Under the pieces are notes generated by a model. The model was given only the letters and a program-made list of their open reading frames with translations, had not been told where the DNA came from and did not search any database. Both the position numbers and the translations under genes were made by a program. Positions 16,314 to 27,724 of a stretch of DNA of 64,000 nucleotides are shown here, piece after piece; positions within the stretch are counted from its first letter, which is position 1, and each line of letters begins with the position of its first letter. The stretch lies in the NCBI GenBank assembly GCA_016711875.1, contig JADJSD010000003.1, forward strand, positions 558,001 to 622,000, in the 5' to 3' direction. Source of the stretch: Betaproteobacteria bacterium. GTDB taxonomy: Bacteria; Pseudomonadota; Gammaproteobacteria; Burkholderiales; Usitatibacteraceae.

Positions 16314-17457
16314 GAACACCTCCCCGTCCGCGCCGCGACGAGGCGCGAGTCTCCTCGCCTGGGGGCTCGCCATCGCCGCGGTGGCCGTCGTGGTCACGGG
16401 CCTCGCCACCCGCTCCGCCGACGCCGAGCGCCTGCGCGAGCGGGCCCAGGCGCAATCCGTACCCACGGTCACCGTGATCGCCCCGGGCAAGGCGGGCAGC
16501 GCCGCGGCGCTCGAACTCCCGGGCCGCATCGAAGCCTTCTCGCGCGCGCCGATCTTCGCCCGGGTGGCCGGGTACGTGAAAAGCTGGCACGCGGACATCG
16601 GCGCGAGCGTGAAGGCGGGGCAACTCCTCGCGGTGATCGAGACGCCGGAGCTGGACCAGCAACTGCAGCAGGCCCGGGCGGAGCTGGCCAATGTTCGCGC
16701 AAGCGCCGAGCTCGCGGCCGCGACGGCCAGGCGCTGGACGGACCTGCTCGCCACCGGCACCGTCACCCGTCAGGGGGCCGAGGAAAAGCAGGGCGACTAC
16801 GCCGCGAAGCGCTCGCAGGTCGCCGCCCTGCAGGCCAACGTCGAGCGCTACGAGACGCTCAAGCGCTTCAGCCGCGTCGTCGCGCCCTTCGACGGCGTGG
16901 TGACCGCGCGCTCGACCGACGTGGGCGCGCTCGTGAACGGCGGCAGCACGCCGGGCAACGAGCTCTTCGTCATCTCGGACACGAAGAAGCTCCGTGTGTA
17001 CGTGAGCGTGCCGCAGGCCCACGCGGCGGCCATCGGGCAGGGGGCCAAGGCGACGCTCAAGGTGCCAGAGCGGCCCGGCCGCCGTTATGAGGCGACCGTG
17101 CAGTCGCTCGCCCAGGCCATCAATGCCGCCTCGGGCAGCATGCTGGTGCAGCTGGCCGCGGACAACGTCGGCGGCGAACTGCTGCCCGGGGGCTACGTCG
17201 GCGTGAGCTTTCCGCTCCCGGCCGCGGCCGGCACCCTCACGATCCCGCCCAGCGCCCTGCTCTTCGACAAGGCGGGGCTTCGGGTGGCGACCGTGGACGC
17301 GCAGGGCAAGGTGGTGCTCAAGGCCGTCACCGTGGCGCGCGACACGGGCGCGCTCATCGAGATCGCGACGGGACTCGCCGCCGAAGACCGGGTGATCGAC
17401 AGCCCGCCCGACGGCATCGCGGCGGGCGATGCGGTGCGCGTCGCGACCGCCCGCTAG
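16303..17457 (+). CDS. RND periplasmic adaptor (membrane fusion protein)
   Basis: A 384-residue HlyD/AcrA-type adaptor. After a charged start there is one membrane anchor or uncleaved signal (LLAWGLAIAAVAVVVTGLA, about residues 16-35). The barrel-sandwich halves are visible as RVAGYVKSWHADIGASVKAG and VVAPFDGVVTARSTDVGALV, with a predicted coiled-coil hairpin between them (ELDQQLQQARAELANVRA). The C-terminal beta-barrel and membrane-proximal domains follow (LLFDKAGLRVATVDAQGKV). It connects the RND permease encoded just upstream to an outer-membrane channel. Its stop codon shares CTAG with the convergent gene. Confidence 0.94.
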   Translation: MPPENTSPSAPRRGASLLAWGLAIAAVAVVVTGLATRSADAERLRERAQAQSVPTVTVIAPGKAGSAAALELPGRIEAFSRAPIFARVAGYVKSWHADIGASVKAGQLLAVIETPELDQQLQQARAELANVRASAELAAATARRWTDLLATGTVTRQGAEEKQGDYAAKRSQVAALQANVERYETLKRFSRVVAPFDGVVTARSTDVGALVNGGSTPGNELFVISDTKKLRVYVSVPQAHAAAIGQGAKATLKVPERPGRRYEATVQSLAQAINAASGSMLVQLAADNVGGELLPGGYVGVSFPLPAAAGTLTIPPSALLFDKAGLRVATVDAQGKVVLKAVTVARDTGALIEIATGLAAEDRVIDSPPDGIAAGDAVRVATAR

Positions 17458-18326
17458 AACTCGCCCATCCTGTCGAGCACGAGCTGCCACGAGGCTTCGC
17501 CCGGCACGAGCTTGTAGTCGAGCTGCCGGCGCTTGCCCGTGGGCTTGCCGTCCGCGCCGTGGATCGGGAAGGTGTGCACGAGCCTTTGCCCCGAGATCAT
17601 CATGAAGTCGCCGCCGCGATAGCCCTCGGCCGCGCCCTTGAATTGCGCGAGGGGCGGCAGGAAGATGGTCGAGAGCGACTTGCGCTTGTTCGCGCTCCAG
17701 GCCGCGACGGTCATCCGGTCCTGCGCGTCGCGCACGAACACGTAGACCTCCGGCGAATTGTCCCCGTCCAGGTCCGCCACGTCCGCGTCGAAGGCCCGCC
17801 CCTCCACGGGCAGGCTCACCGCGTCGTTCACGATCTCGAGGCCCTGCGGCACGACGCGCACCTCGTTGCCCTTCGCGACGTTGGGGCTCGAGACGGCGAA
17901 CGAGATGCCGTCCTTCTCGAGCTTCTTCCCGAAGGCCACCGGGCCGGGCGTTCCGGTCACCGAAACCACCAGCGAATAGGTCGTCGCCTCCGCGCGACGC
18001 GCCGCGGCCCGCTCGAGGAAGACCCGGATGGTGTACGTGCCATCGACCGGCAACTGCTGCTTCGCTTCCAGGCCGTTGAGGCTGCCCACGAACAGCGCCT
18101 CCTGGCTTCGCGGCAGCAGCACGTTGAAGAAGGCCATGCGGTTGGACGCCTCCATCCGCACCGCCATCACCTGCCCGCCCTTCGCGGTGACGAGATGGTC
18201 CACGTACTCGCGGCCCTTGAGCTTGCCCTTCACCGACGCCTGCGAGGCGCCCTTGGCGAAGGCGACCCGCACTTCGCGGCGATCGGGGTCGGCGGGATTG
18301 GCGTGGGCCACCGGGGCCCCCAGCAA
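17454..18326 (-). CDS. Secreted FG-GAP/VCBS-like protein; signal peptide frameshifted
   Basis: The 290-codon frame encodes an extracytoplasmic protein. The N-terminal part (VRVAFAKGASQASVKGKLKG, then VDHLVTAKGGQVMAVRME and FFNVLLP) looks like a beta domain of the pre-peptidase/lysozyme-inhibitor type; the central part holds a calcium-loop-like repeat DADVADLDGDNSPEVYVF, as in FG-GAP/VCBS proteins. The first in-frame start is a TTG at 18326 in the middle of a signal peptide. The missing half, starting with two ATGs at 18358 and 18355 (MMRALVVGLAL), lies one base out of frame; adding one T to the TTT run at 18325-18327 would restore a perfect signal peptide ending APVAHA. Function unknown. The upstream ATG overlaps the stop of the hydrolase gene, so both are one operon. 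Confidence 0.7.
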   Translation of the reverse strand: MLGAPVAHANPADPDRREVRVAFAKGASQASVKGKLKGREYVDHLVTAKGGQVMAVRMEASNRMAFFNVLLPRSQEALFVGSLNGLEAKQQLPVDGTYTIRVFLERAAARRAEATTYSLVVSVTGTPGPVAFGKKLEKDGISFAVSSPNVAKGNEVRVVPQGLEIVNDAVSLPVEGRAFDADVADLDGDNSPEVYVFVRDAQDRMTVAAWSANKRKSLSTIFLPPLAQFKGAAEGYRGGDFMMISGQRLVHTFPIHGADGKPTGKRRQLDYKLVPGEASWQLVLDRMGEF

Positions 18327-18354
18327 AGAGCGAGTCCGACGACGAGCGCACGCA

Positions 18355-19415
18355 TCATTTCCGGGGCACCTCCGAGAGGAACTTCACGAGCTCCGCCTTC
18401 CACCACTTCGCCTGGCCCGTGGTGCCGTGGCCCGAGGTCTGGTCGCTGGCGGGGATGAGGTGCAGGCGCGCGTGCTTCAGGCGCTTCAGCTCCCGCTCCA
18501 TGATCCCGAGAGAGGGCGGGTTGCGCTCGTCGTCCGCCGCATTGATGGCGAGGACGTGCGCCTGGACCTTGTCCAGGTGCGCGCTGGCATCGTAGTCGCG
18601 CGAGGAATCCCACTGGAAGAGGATGTCGTTGGCATCGCCGCGGAACGGCGCCTTGAGACGCGCGTCGAGGAGCGCATCGGCCTTTTCGCGGTTGGGCGCC
18701 AGGCGCTGGAGCGACTGGTCGCCCCCGTTGGTGGCCACCTGGAAGAACACCGAGGCGAACTGGGCGCTCTTCGGCTGCGCGGTGTACTCGCCGCCGCGCC
18801 AGTCCGGGTCGCTCCGGATGGAATCGATGATGAGCCGGCGCGTGAGCCAGTTGCGGCCCGCCATCGGCGTGGGCTGGCAGGCCATGGGCACCAGCGCGTC
18901 CATCATGTGCGGGTACTTCACGCCCCACAGCCACACGTGCATGCCGCCCATCGAATTGCCGAGCACCAGGCGCAGGCGCTTGATGCCGAGCCCTTCGGTG
19001 ACGAGCCGGTGCTGCGCGTCCACCATGTCGTCGTAGTTGTAGCGCGGGAACTTCGCCTTGAGGCCATCGGAGGGCTTCGTCGTCTTCCCCGTGCCGATGG
19101 CGTCGGGAATGATGATGTAGTGCTTCGCCGCGTCGAGCGGCTGGCCGGGCCGAAGAGCTCGCCCGCGAAAGCGGTCGAGAGCATGTTCTGCGCCGAGCCC
19201 GCCGTGCCGTGCAGGATGAGGACGGGCTCGCCCTTGGGATCGCCGATCGCCAGGTAGTTGATGCGAAGCTCCGGCATCACCTCGCCCGTATGGAAGCGGA
19301 AGTCCTTCGCGACCCACTGACCTTCCTTCGGCACGACGACGCCTTGCGCCGACGCGGCGGCGAGCACGAGCGCGGCGGCAAGGCCGGCCACCGTGGTCAC
19401 GATGCGTTGAATCAT
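18355..19415 (-). CDS. Secreted alpha/beta hydrolase (MetX-like fold), single-base frameshift
   Basis: Two overlapping frames together encode one alpha/beta hydrolase of about 353 residues. The first frame gives a signal peptide (IVTTVAGLAAALVLAAASAQG) and the fold start LRINYLAIGDPKGEPVLIL with oxyanion HGTAGSAQN, up to ELFGP; the second resumes at GQPLDAAKHYIIIPDAIG and carries the nucleophile elbow LGNSMGGMHVW, the Asp region INAADDERNPP and a His near SGHGTTG. The switch lies at 19144-19149, where one extra G would give GPGQPLD. The homoserine-acetyltransferase-like branch of the superfamily is the best match, but a signal peptide indicates an exported esterase or lactonase-like enzyme. 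Either a sequencing slip or a recent mutation. Confidence 0.75.
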
Positions 19416-19479
19416 GGGGTTCCTCCCGGGGGTGCGCCGCTCGATGGGCGGGCTTGGCGCAGATTATGGCAGAGGCGGC

Positions 19480-20133
19480 CTAGGGCAATCGGTAGCGGAA
19501 AGCCCAGAAGTTCTCGAGCGCGCGGTACTCGCACGCCTGCGCGACGTTCGCCACCATCGCCTCCAGTTCCGCCTTCGAGGGGAAATTCTTGAGCACGCGA
19601 TGCACGCTGCCATCGCGCAGGGGTCGGTGCTGCCAGGTGTCGCCCCCGGCGTCCGTCTCGGCGATGGGCAGTTCCTTCAACTGGACCTCGTTGTTGTCGA
19701 TCATCACGACCACCGCGCCGGGCGCGAGGCGCGCGTGCAGGCTCGCCAGGAATTCCGGCACCCGACGGCGCGGCACGTGCGAGAGCCACAGGCCCGCGAA
19801 GGCCCCCTCGAACCGGCCCAGGGACTCGGGCAGCGCATAGGCGTCGGCCAACGCGAAGGCCGCCTTGTCCGCCCCGGGGCGAAGGCGGGCAAATCCCAGC
19901 GGCTCTTCGGTCGCATCCGTCGCCGTGACGGCCATCGCCACGGGGATGAGGTGCTGCGTCCAGAAGCCGGTGCCGCAGGCCACTTCCAGGACACGCCGGC
20001 CCGCGAACTGCGCGGGAATCCACGCGCGCAGGAAGGCGATGTCCGCCGCGCGCTCGGGCTTCGCGTACACGGCGTCGTAATACGGCGCGCGCTGCGCGTA
20101 GTAGCGCTTCATTTCAGGATCGACGGATGTCAC
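19480..20133 (-). CDS. Class I SAM-dependent methyltransferase
   Basis: A 217-residue methyltransferase of the UbiE/methyltransf_11 type. Motif I is VLEVACGTGFWTQHL; the strand-2 region ATDATEEPLGFARL and motif II/III AGLWLSHVPRRRVPEFLASL and RLAPGAVVVMIDNN follow in order. An N-terminal YYAQRAPYYDAVY motif is typical of small-molecule methyltransferases. The start is a GTG preceded by GGAGGAG. It is divergent from the glycogen operon. The acceptor is unknown. Confidence 0.87.
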   Translation of the reverse strand: MTSVDPEMKRYYAQRAPYYDAVYAKPERAADIAFLRAWIPAQFAGRRVLEVACGTGFWTQHLIPVAMAVTATDATEEPLGFARLRPGADKAAFALADAYALPESLGRFEGAFAGLWLSHVPRRRVPEFLASLHARLAPGAVVVMIDNNEVQLKELPIAETDAGGDTWQHRPLRDGSVHRVLKNFPSKAELEAMVANVAQACEYRALENFWAFRYRLP

Positions 20134-20234
20134 GGGGCTCCTCCGGTTCGCAACGCGAAACGCGCGCCAGTTTGCGGTCCGTCAGGAAAACACGCAAAGG
20201 CGGCCGTTTGCACCGCAATGGTGCCATCGTCGGC

Positions 20235-20262
20235 TTGCCCTCGCGAGGGGCTCAGGTAGACT
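20235..20262 (+). promoter_or_regulatory. Putative sigma-70 promoter of the glycogen operon with internal palindrome
   Basis: TTGCCC at 20235-20240 and TAGACT at 20257-20262 are separated by 16 bases, an acceptable -35/-10 pair upstream of glgP. The spacer overlaps a perfect 12-bp palindrome CCCTCGCGAGGG (20238-20249), which is well placed for a repressor. The match is moderate and rests on position. Confidence 0.35.
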
Positions 20263-20323
20263 GAAACTTCGTGCCGCCGGATGCGGCCGATTCCCCCGCC
20301 GCCCCTTCCCGAACGAGTCCGAA

Positions 20324-22786
<2,463 letters not shown>

Positions 22787-24985
22787 ATGCCCGCCGTCGT
22801 GACCCCGTCCCTGCCCTCGAGCGACATCGAGGCGATCGTGGCGGGCCGTCACGGCAATGCGTTCGCGGTACTCGGCGTCCACGAAACCCCGGCCGGCCTG
22901 CGGCTTCGCGCCTGGGTGCCCGGCGCCGACTCGCTTGCCGCCGTCGATCGCGAGCGCGGCACGGTCCTCGCGGAACTCGCCTCGCTGCACCCCGGCGGAT
23001 TCTTCGAAGGGCCCCTCGCCACGCGCCGACCCTACCGGTTGCGCGCGCGCCGCGGCCAGGACGAGTGGCTCGTCGAGGACGCCTACGGGTTCGGACCCGT
23101 GCTGGGCCCGCTGGACGACTGGCTCTTCGGCGAGGGGCGGCACGCGCAGCTCTTCGACAAGCTCGGCGCCCACGCGATGCGTCACGAGGGCGCGGACGGC
23201 GTGCACTTCGCCGTCTGGGCGCCCAACGCGAGCCGCGTGTCGGTCGTCGGCGATTTCAACGGCTGGGACGGCCGCCGGCATGCGATGCGAAAGCGCGTGG
23301 ACAACGGCGTGTGGGAGATCTTCCTGCCCGGCGTCGGCGAGGGCGCGCTCTACAAGTACGAGGTGCTCGGGCCCGCGGGCGAGTTGCTGCCGCTCAAGGC
23401 CGACCCGCTCGGCTTCGGCGCCGAGCTGCGCCCCTCGACCGCCTCGCGGGTAGCCGAGACCACGGGCTTCGCCTGGACGGATGCGGCGTGGATGGCCGCG
23501 CGGCGCGAGCGCGACCCCCGCCGCCAGCCGATGACGATCTACGAGCTGCACGCGGGTTCGTGGCAGCGCGGCGAGGACGGCCGTTGGCTCACGTGGAGCG
23601 AACTGGCCGATCGCCTCGTGCCGTACGTGCGGGACCTGGGCTTCACCCACATCGAGTTGCTGCCGGTGACGGAGCATCCCCTCGACGCCTCGTGGGGCTA
23701 CCAGCCCATCGGGCTCTTCGCGCCCACCGCCCGCCACGGCGATCCGGCGGCCTTCGCGCGATTCGTCGACCGCTTCCATGCGGCGGGCATCGGCGTGATC
23801 CTCGACTGGGTCCCGGCACATTTTCCCGAGGACCCGCACGGCCTCGCGCACTTCGACGGCACGGCGCTCTACGAGCACGCGGATCCGCGCCAGGGCCACC
23901 ACCCGGACTGGAAGACCGCGATCTTCAACTACGGCCGGCGCGAAGTCGCGAACTACCTCACCGCGAGCGCCCTCTTCTGGCTGGAGCGCTACCACGTGGA
24001 CGGCCTGCGCGTGGATGCCGTGGCCTCGATGCTCTACCTCGATTACTCGCGCTCCGCGGGCGAATGGATCCCGAACGCGCAAGGCGGGCGCGAGAACCTC
24101 GAGGCCATCGCCTTCCTGCGGCGCCTGAACGAGACCGTCTACCGGCTGCACCCGGGCGTCCTCATGATCGCGGAAGAGTCGACCTCCTGGCCGGGCGTGT
24201 CGCACCCCACCTCCTCCGGCGGCCTGGGCTTCGGGTTCAAGTGGAACATGGGCTGGATGAACGATTCCCTCGCCTACCTGCGCGAGGATCCGGTGAACCG
24301 CCGCTGGCACCACGACAAGCTCACCTTCGGCCTGCTCTACGCGTTCACGGAGAACTTCGTGCTGCCGCTCTCCCACGACGAGGTGGTGCACGGCAAGGGC
24401 TCGCTCCTCGCGCGCGCGCCCGGCGACGCGTGGCAGAAGTTCGCGGGGCTGCGCGCCTACTTCGCGGCCATGTGGGCCTACCCCGGCAAGAAGCTCCTCT
24501 TCATGGGACAGGAATTCGCCCAGGGCCGCGAGTGGAACCATGATCGCGCGCTCGACTGGTGGCAGCTCGACCTCCCCCAGCACCGCGGCATGCAGACGCT
24601 CGTGCGCGACCTCAATCGCCTGCACCGGGAAAGGGGTGCGCTGCACGAGCGCGACTGCGAAGGCGAGGGCTTTCGCTGGATCGTCGTCGACGACCGCGAC
24701 CATTCGATCTTCGCGTGGATCCGCGAGGGGGCGCCGGGCACCTCGCCCGTGGCCGCCATCGCGAATTTCACGCCCGTCCCCCGGACCGGCTATCGCGTGG
24801 GCCTGCCCTGCGCCGGGCGCTGGCGCGAAATCCTCAATACCGACGCCGCGGAGTACGGCGGGTCGGGCTGCGGCAACGGCGGCGCCGTGACGACGGAAGG
24901 CATCCCGTCCCACGGCGAGGCGCAGTCGGCCGCGATCACGGTGCCGCCGCTCGGCACGCTCTGGCTGGCATACGAGGGCCCCTGA
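22787..24985 (+). CDS. glgB: 1,4-alpha-glucan branching enzyme
   Basis: A 732-residue GH13 branching enzyme, which makes the alpha-1,6 branch points of glycogen. The N-terminal N1/CBM48 region (HGNAFAVLGVHETPAGLRLR, then FAVWAPNASRVSVVGDFNGW) precedes the TIM barrel. Catalytic residues are visible: the nucleophile Asp in VDGLRVDAVASMLYLDYSR, the acid/base Glu in MIAEESTSWPG and the third Asp in LPLSHDEVVHGKGSLL. Length matches typical two-N-domain GlgB. It follows glgP directly. Confidence 0.97.
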   Translation: MPAVVTPSLPSSDIEAIVAGRHGNAFAVLGVHETPAGLRLRAWVPGADSLAAVDRERGTVLAELASLHPGGFFEGPLATRRPYRLRARRGQDEWLVEDAYGFGPVLGPLDDWLFGEGRHAQLFDKLGAHAMRHEGADGVHFAVWAPNASRVSVVGDFNGWDGRRHAMRKRVDNGVWEIFLPGVGEGALYKYEVLGPAGELLPLKADPLGFGAELRPSTASRVAETTGFAWTDAAWMAARRERDPRRQPMTIYELHAGSWQRGEDGRWLTWSELADRLVPYVRDLGFTHIELLPVTEHPLDASWGYQPIGLFAPTARHGDPAAFARFVDRFHAAGIGVILDWVPAHFPEDPHGLAHFDGTALYEHADPRQGHHPDWKTAIFNYGRREVANYLTASALFWLERYHVDGLRVDAVASMLYLDYSRSAGEWIPNAQGGRENLEAIAFLRRLNETVYRLHPGVLMIAEESTSWPGVSHPTSSGGLGFGFKWNMGWMNDSLAYLREDPVNRRWHHDKLTFGLLYAFTENFVLPLSHDEVVHGKGSLLARAPGDAWQKFAGLRAYFAAMWAYPGKKLLFMGQEFAQGREWNHDRALDWWQLDLPQHRGMQTLVRDLNRLHRERGALHERDCEGEGFRWIVVDDRDHSIFAWIREGAPGTSPVAAIANFTPVPRTGYRVGLPCAGRWREILNTDAAEYGGSGCGNGGAVTTEGIPSHGEAQSAAITVPPLGTLWLAYEGP

Positions 24986-25013
24986 CCCCCGCCGCCGCCT
25001 TCGGAGAAACGCC

Positions 25014-26279
25014 ATGGAACGCCACACCTACTCGTCCCCCCTCTCCCGCTCCGCGATGGCCTACGTGCTGGCCGGCGGTCGCGGCTCGCGCCTGATGGAA
25101 CTCACCGAGCGCCGCGCGAAGCCCGCCGTCTACTTCGGCGGCAAGTCGCGCATCATCGACTTCTCGCTCTCGAACGCCATCAACTCGGGCATCCGCCGCC
25201 TCGCGGTCGCCACGCAGTACAAGGCCCACAGCCTCATTCGCCACCTGCAGCGCGGCTGGAACTTCCTGCAGCCGGTGCGAAACGAGAGCTTCGACATCCT
25301 GCCGGCCAGCCAGCGCCTGGGCACGGGCGACTGGTACATGGGCACCGCCGACGCCGTGCACCAGAACATGGACATCGTCACCGACTACCGCCCCGAGTAC
25401 GTCGTGATCCTCGCCGGCGACCACGTCTACAAGATGGACTACGAGCGCATGCTCGTGCAGCACGTCGAGTCCGGCGCGGACGTGACAGTCGCGTGCATCG
25501 AGGTGCCCGTCGACCAGGCGAGCGGCTTCGGCGTGATGGACGTGGATGCCGAGAGCCGCATCGTTTCCTTCATCGAGAAGCCGGCCAACCCGCCCCACAT
25601 GCCCGACCGGCCGGGCTGGTCGCTCGCGAGCATGGGCATCTACGTCTTCCGCCGCGACATCCTGGACGAGCAGTTGCGCCGCGACGCCGCCGACCCGCAT
25701 TCCAGCCGCGATTTCGGCAAGGACATCATCCCGTGGATGGTGACGAACGCGAAGGCCGTGGCGCACCGCTTCACCGAGTCGTGCGTGCGCTCGCGCTCGG
25801 AAGGCAAGCCCTACTGGCGCGACGTCGGCACGGTCGATGCCTACTGGGAAGCCAACATCGACCTGACCGACGTGGTGCCCGAACTCGACCTTTTCGACGC
25901 CTCCTGGCCGATCTGGACGTACGCGGAGATCACGCCGCCGGCCAAGTTCGTGCACGACACGGAAGGCCGTCGCGGGCAGAGCATCTCCTCGCTCGTCTCC
26001 GGGGGCTGCATCGTCTCGGGCGCCTCGGTGCGCCGCTCGCTCCTGTTCACCAAGGTGCACCTGCACTCGTACTCGCGCGTCTCGAACGCCGTGATCCTGC
26101 CGTACGTGGATGTCGGGCGCGGCGCGCGCCTCGCGAACGTCGTGGTCGATGCGGGCGTGAAGATCCCCGACGGTCTCGTGGTCGGCGACGATCCGACGCT
26201 CGACGCGAAGCGCTTCCGCCGTTCCGAACGCGGCATCTGCCTCATCACCCAACCCATGATCGACAAGCTCGCCGCCTGA
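25014..26279 (+). CDS. glgC: Glucose-1-phosphate adenylyltransferase (ADP-glucose pyrophosphorylase)
   Basis: A 421-residue ADP-glucose pyrophosphorylase, making the ADP-glucose donor for GlgA. Seen are the nucleotide loop YVLAGGRGSRLMELTERRAKPAVYFGGK, where the final residues include the conserved activator/substrate Lys region, SNAINSGI, RLGTGDWYMGTADAV, VVILAGDHVYKMDY, and the glucose-1-P Lys region FIEKPANPP. The C-terminal left-handed beta helix (ISSLVSGGCIVSGASVRRS) carries the allosteric contact. It is 28 bases after glgB, and its stop overlaps the start of glgA (TGATG). Confidence 0.97.
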   Translation: MERHTYSSPLSRSAMAYVLAGGRGSRLMELTERRAKPAVYFGGKSRIIDFSLSNAINSGIRRLAVATQYKAHSLIRHLQRGWNFLQPVRNESFDILPASQRLGTGDWYMGTADAVHQNMDIVTDYRPEYVVILAGDHVYKMDYERMLVQHVESGADVTVACIEVPVDQASGFGVMDVDAESRIVSFIEKPANPPHMPDRPGWSLASMGIYVFRRDILDEQLRRDAADPHSSRDFGKDIIPWMVTNAKAVAHRFTESCVRSRSEGKPYWRDVGTVDAYWEANIDLTDVVPELDLFDASWPIWTYAEITPPAKFVHDTEGRRGQSISSLVSGGCIVSGASVRRSLLFTKVHLHSYSRVSNAVILPYVDVGRGARLANVVVDAGVKIPDGLVVGDDPTLDAKRFRRSERGICLITQPMIDKLAA

Positions 26280-27721
26280 TGGCCCATCCCGTCCTCGCCG
26301 TCGTTTCGGAAGCCTTCCCGCTGGTGAAGACCGGCGGCCTCGCCGACGTGGCGGGCGCCCTGCCGCTCGCCCTCGCCCCGGAAGGCTTCGCCGTCCGCAC
26401 TCTCCTGCCGGGCTACCCCGGCGTGCTCGCCCGCCTCGAGGGGGCGAAGCCCGTGGTCGACTGGCCCGACTTCTTCGGCGGCCCGGCACGCGTGGTCTCG
26501 GGAAGCGCCGCCGGCCTCGACCTCCTCGCCATCGACGCGCCGCACCTCTATGCGCGTACCGGCGGACCGTACGCCGGCCCCGACGGCATCGACTGGCCCG
26601 ACAACGGCCTTCGCTTCGCGGCGCTCGCCTGGGCCGGGGCGCAGGTGGCGCAGGGGGCGATCGCGGGCTGGCGGCCGGCGCTCGTGCACGCGCACGACTG
26701 GCAGGCGGGACTCGTCCCGGCCTACCTGCGTTTCGGCGGCGGCCCGCGCGTGCCTTCGGTGGTGACGGTGCACAACCTCGCCTTCCAGGGCCAGTACCCC
26801 AAGGCCCTGCTCGCCGCGTTCCGCCTGCCGCCCGCCGCGTACGGGGTGGACGGCGTCGAGTACTACGACACCATCGGCTTCCTCAAGGCGGGGATCGCGC
26901 TCGCCGATCGAATCACCACCGTGTCCCCGCGCTACGCGCTCGAGATCCGCACCTCGGAATTCGGCATGGGACTCGATGGCCTCCTGCGCGAGCGCGCATC
27001 CGTGCTCACCGGCATCCTCAACGGCATCGACACCACCGAATGGGACCCGGCGGCCGATCCGCGCATCGCCGCGCCCTTCGACGCGAAGCGCCTCGCCGCG
27101 CGCGAAGCGAACCGCGCGGCGCTGCGCCAGCGCATGGGACTCGCGGCCGAGCCCTCGGCGCCGCTTTTCGGCGTGGTGAGCCGACTCACCTGGCAGAAGG
27201 GCATCGACGTGCTGCTCGATGCGCTGCCGGAACTCCTCGCCTCCGGCTCGCAGCTCGCGGTCGTCGGCACCGGCGACGGCGCCTTGCAGAACGCGCTCCT
27301 GCGGGCCGCCCAGTCGAACCCGGGCCAGGTGGCGGCCTTCATCGGCTTCGACGAATCCCTCGCGCACCTGGTGCAGGCGGGCAGCGACGCGATCCTCGTC
27401 CCCTCGCGCTTCGAGCCCTGCGGGCTCACGCAGCTTTGCGCCCTTCGCTACGGCGCGATCCCCGTCGTCTCGCGCGTGGGGGGCCTCGCCGACACCGTGA
27501 TCGACGCCAACGAGATGGCCCTCGCGGCGGGCACCGGCAACGGCATGCAGTTCTCCCCGGTGACGCGCGATGCCCTCGCCCTCGCCCTCGCGCGCACCCT
27601 CGCCGTCTGGCGCGACCGCGAGGCCTGGCAGCGCCTGCAGCGCCAGGCGATGGCGACCGACGTGGGCTGGCAGCGCCCCGCGCGGCACTACGCCGCGCTC
27701 TATCGCTCGCTCATCGCCTGA
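26279..27721 (+). CDS. glgA: Glycogen synthase (ADP-glucose type)
   Basis: A 480-residue GT5 glycogen synthase, which extends alpha-1,4 chains from ADP-glucose. The signature KTGGLADVAGALPLAL is at residues 17-32, with VHAHDWQAGLVPAYL and VVTVHNLAFQGQYP in the first Rossmann domain; the second holds VVSRLTWQKGIDVLLDAL and the acceptor motif PSRFEPCGLTQLCALRYG. The length is typical. The ATG at 26279 shares a base with the glgC stop, so the two are coupled. Confidence 0.97.
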   Translation: MAHPVLAVVSEAFPLVKTGGLADVAGALPLALAPEGFAVRTLLPGYPGVLARLEGAKPVVDWPDFFGGPARVVSGSAAGLDLLAIDAPHLYARTGGPYAGPDGIDWPDNGLRFAALAWAGAQVAQGAIAGWRPALVHAHDWQAGLVPAYLRFGGGPRVPSVVTVHNLAFQGQYPKALLAAFRLPPAAYGVDGVEYYDTIGFLKAGIALADRITTVSPRYALEIRTSEFGMGLDGLLRERASVLTGILNGIDTTEWDPAADPRIAAPFDAKRLAAREANRAALRQRMGLAAEPSAPLFGVVSRLTWQKGIDVLLDALPELLASGSQLAVVGTGDGALQNALLRAAQSNPGQVAAFIGFDESLAHLVQAGSDAILVPSRFEPCGLTQLCALRYGAIPVVSRVGGLADTVIDANEMALAAGTGNGMQFSPVTRDALALALARTLAVWRDREAWQRLQRQAMATDVGWQRPARHYAALYRSLIA

Positions 27722-27724
27722 CCC

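Noticed and set aside
11724..16766. Very long open frame on the minus strand (about 1,680 codons) across the LysR, MarR and RND genes
   Set aside because: It is the antisense shadow of high-GC genes: the product is His/Arg/Glu/Gly-rich without any domain, and the plus strand holds well-recognised proteins.
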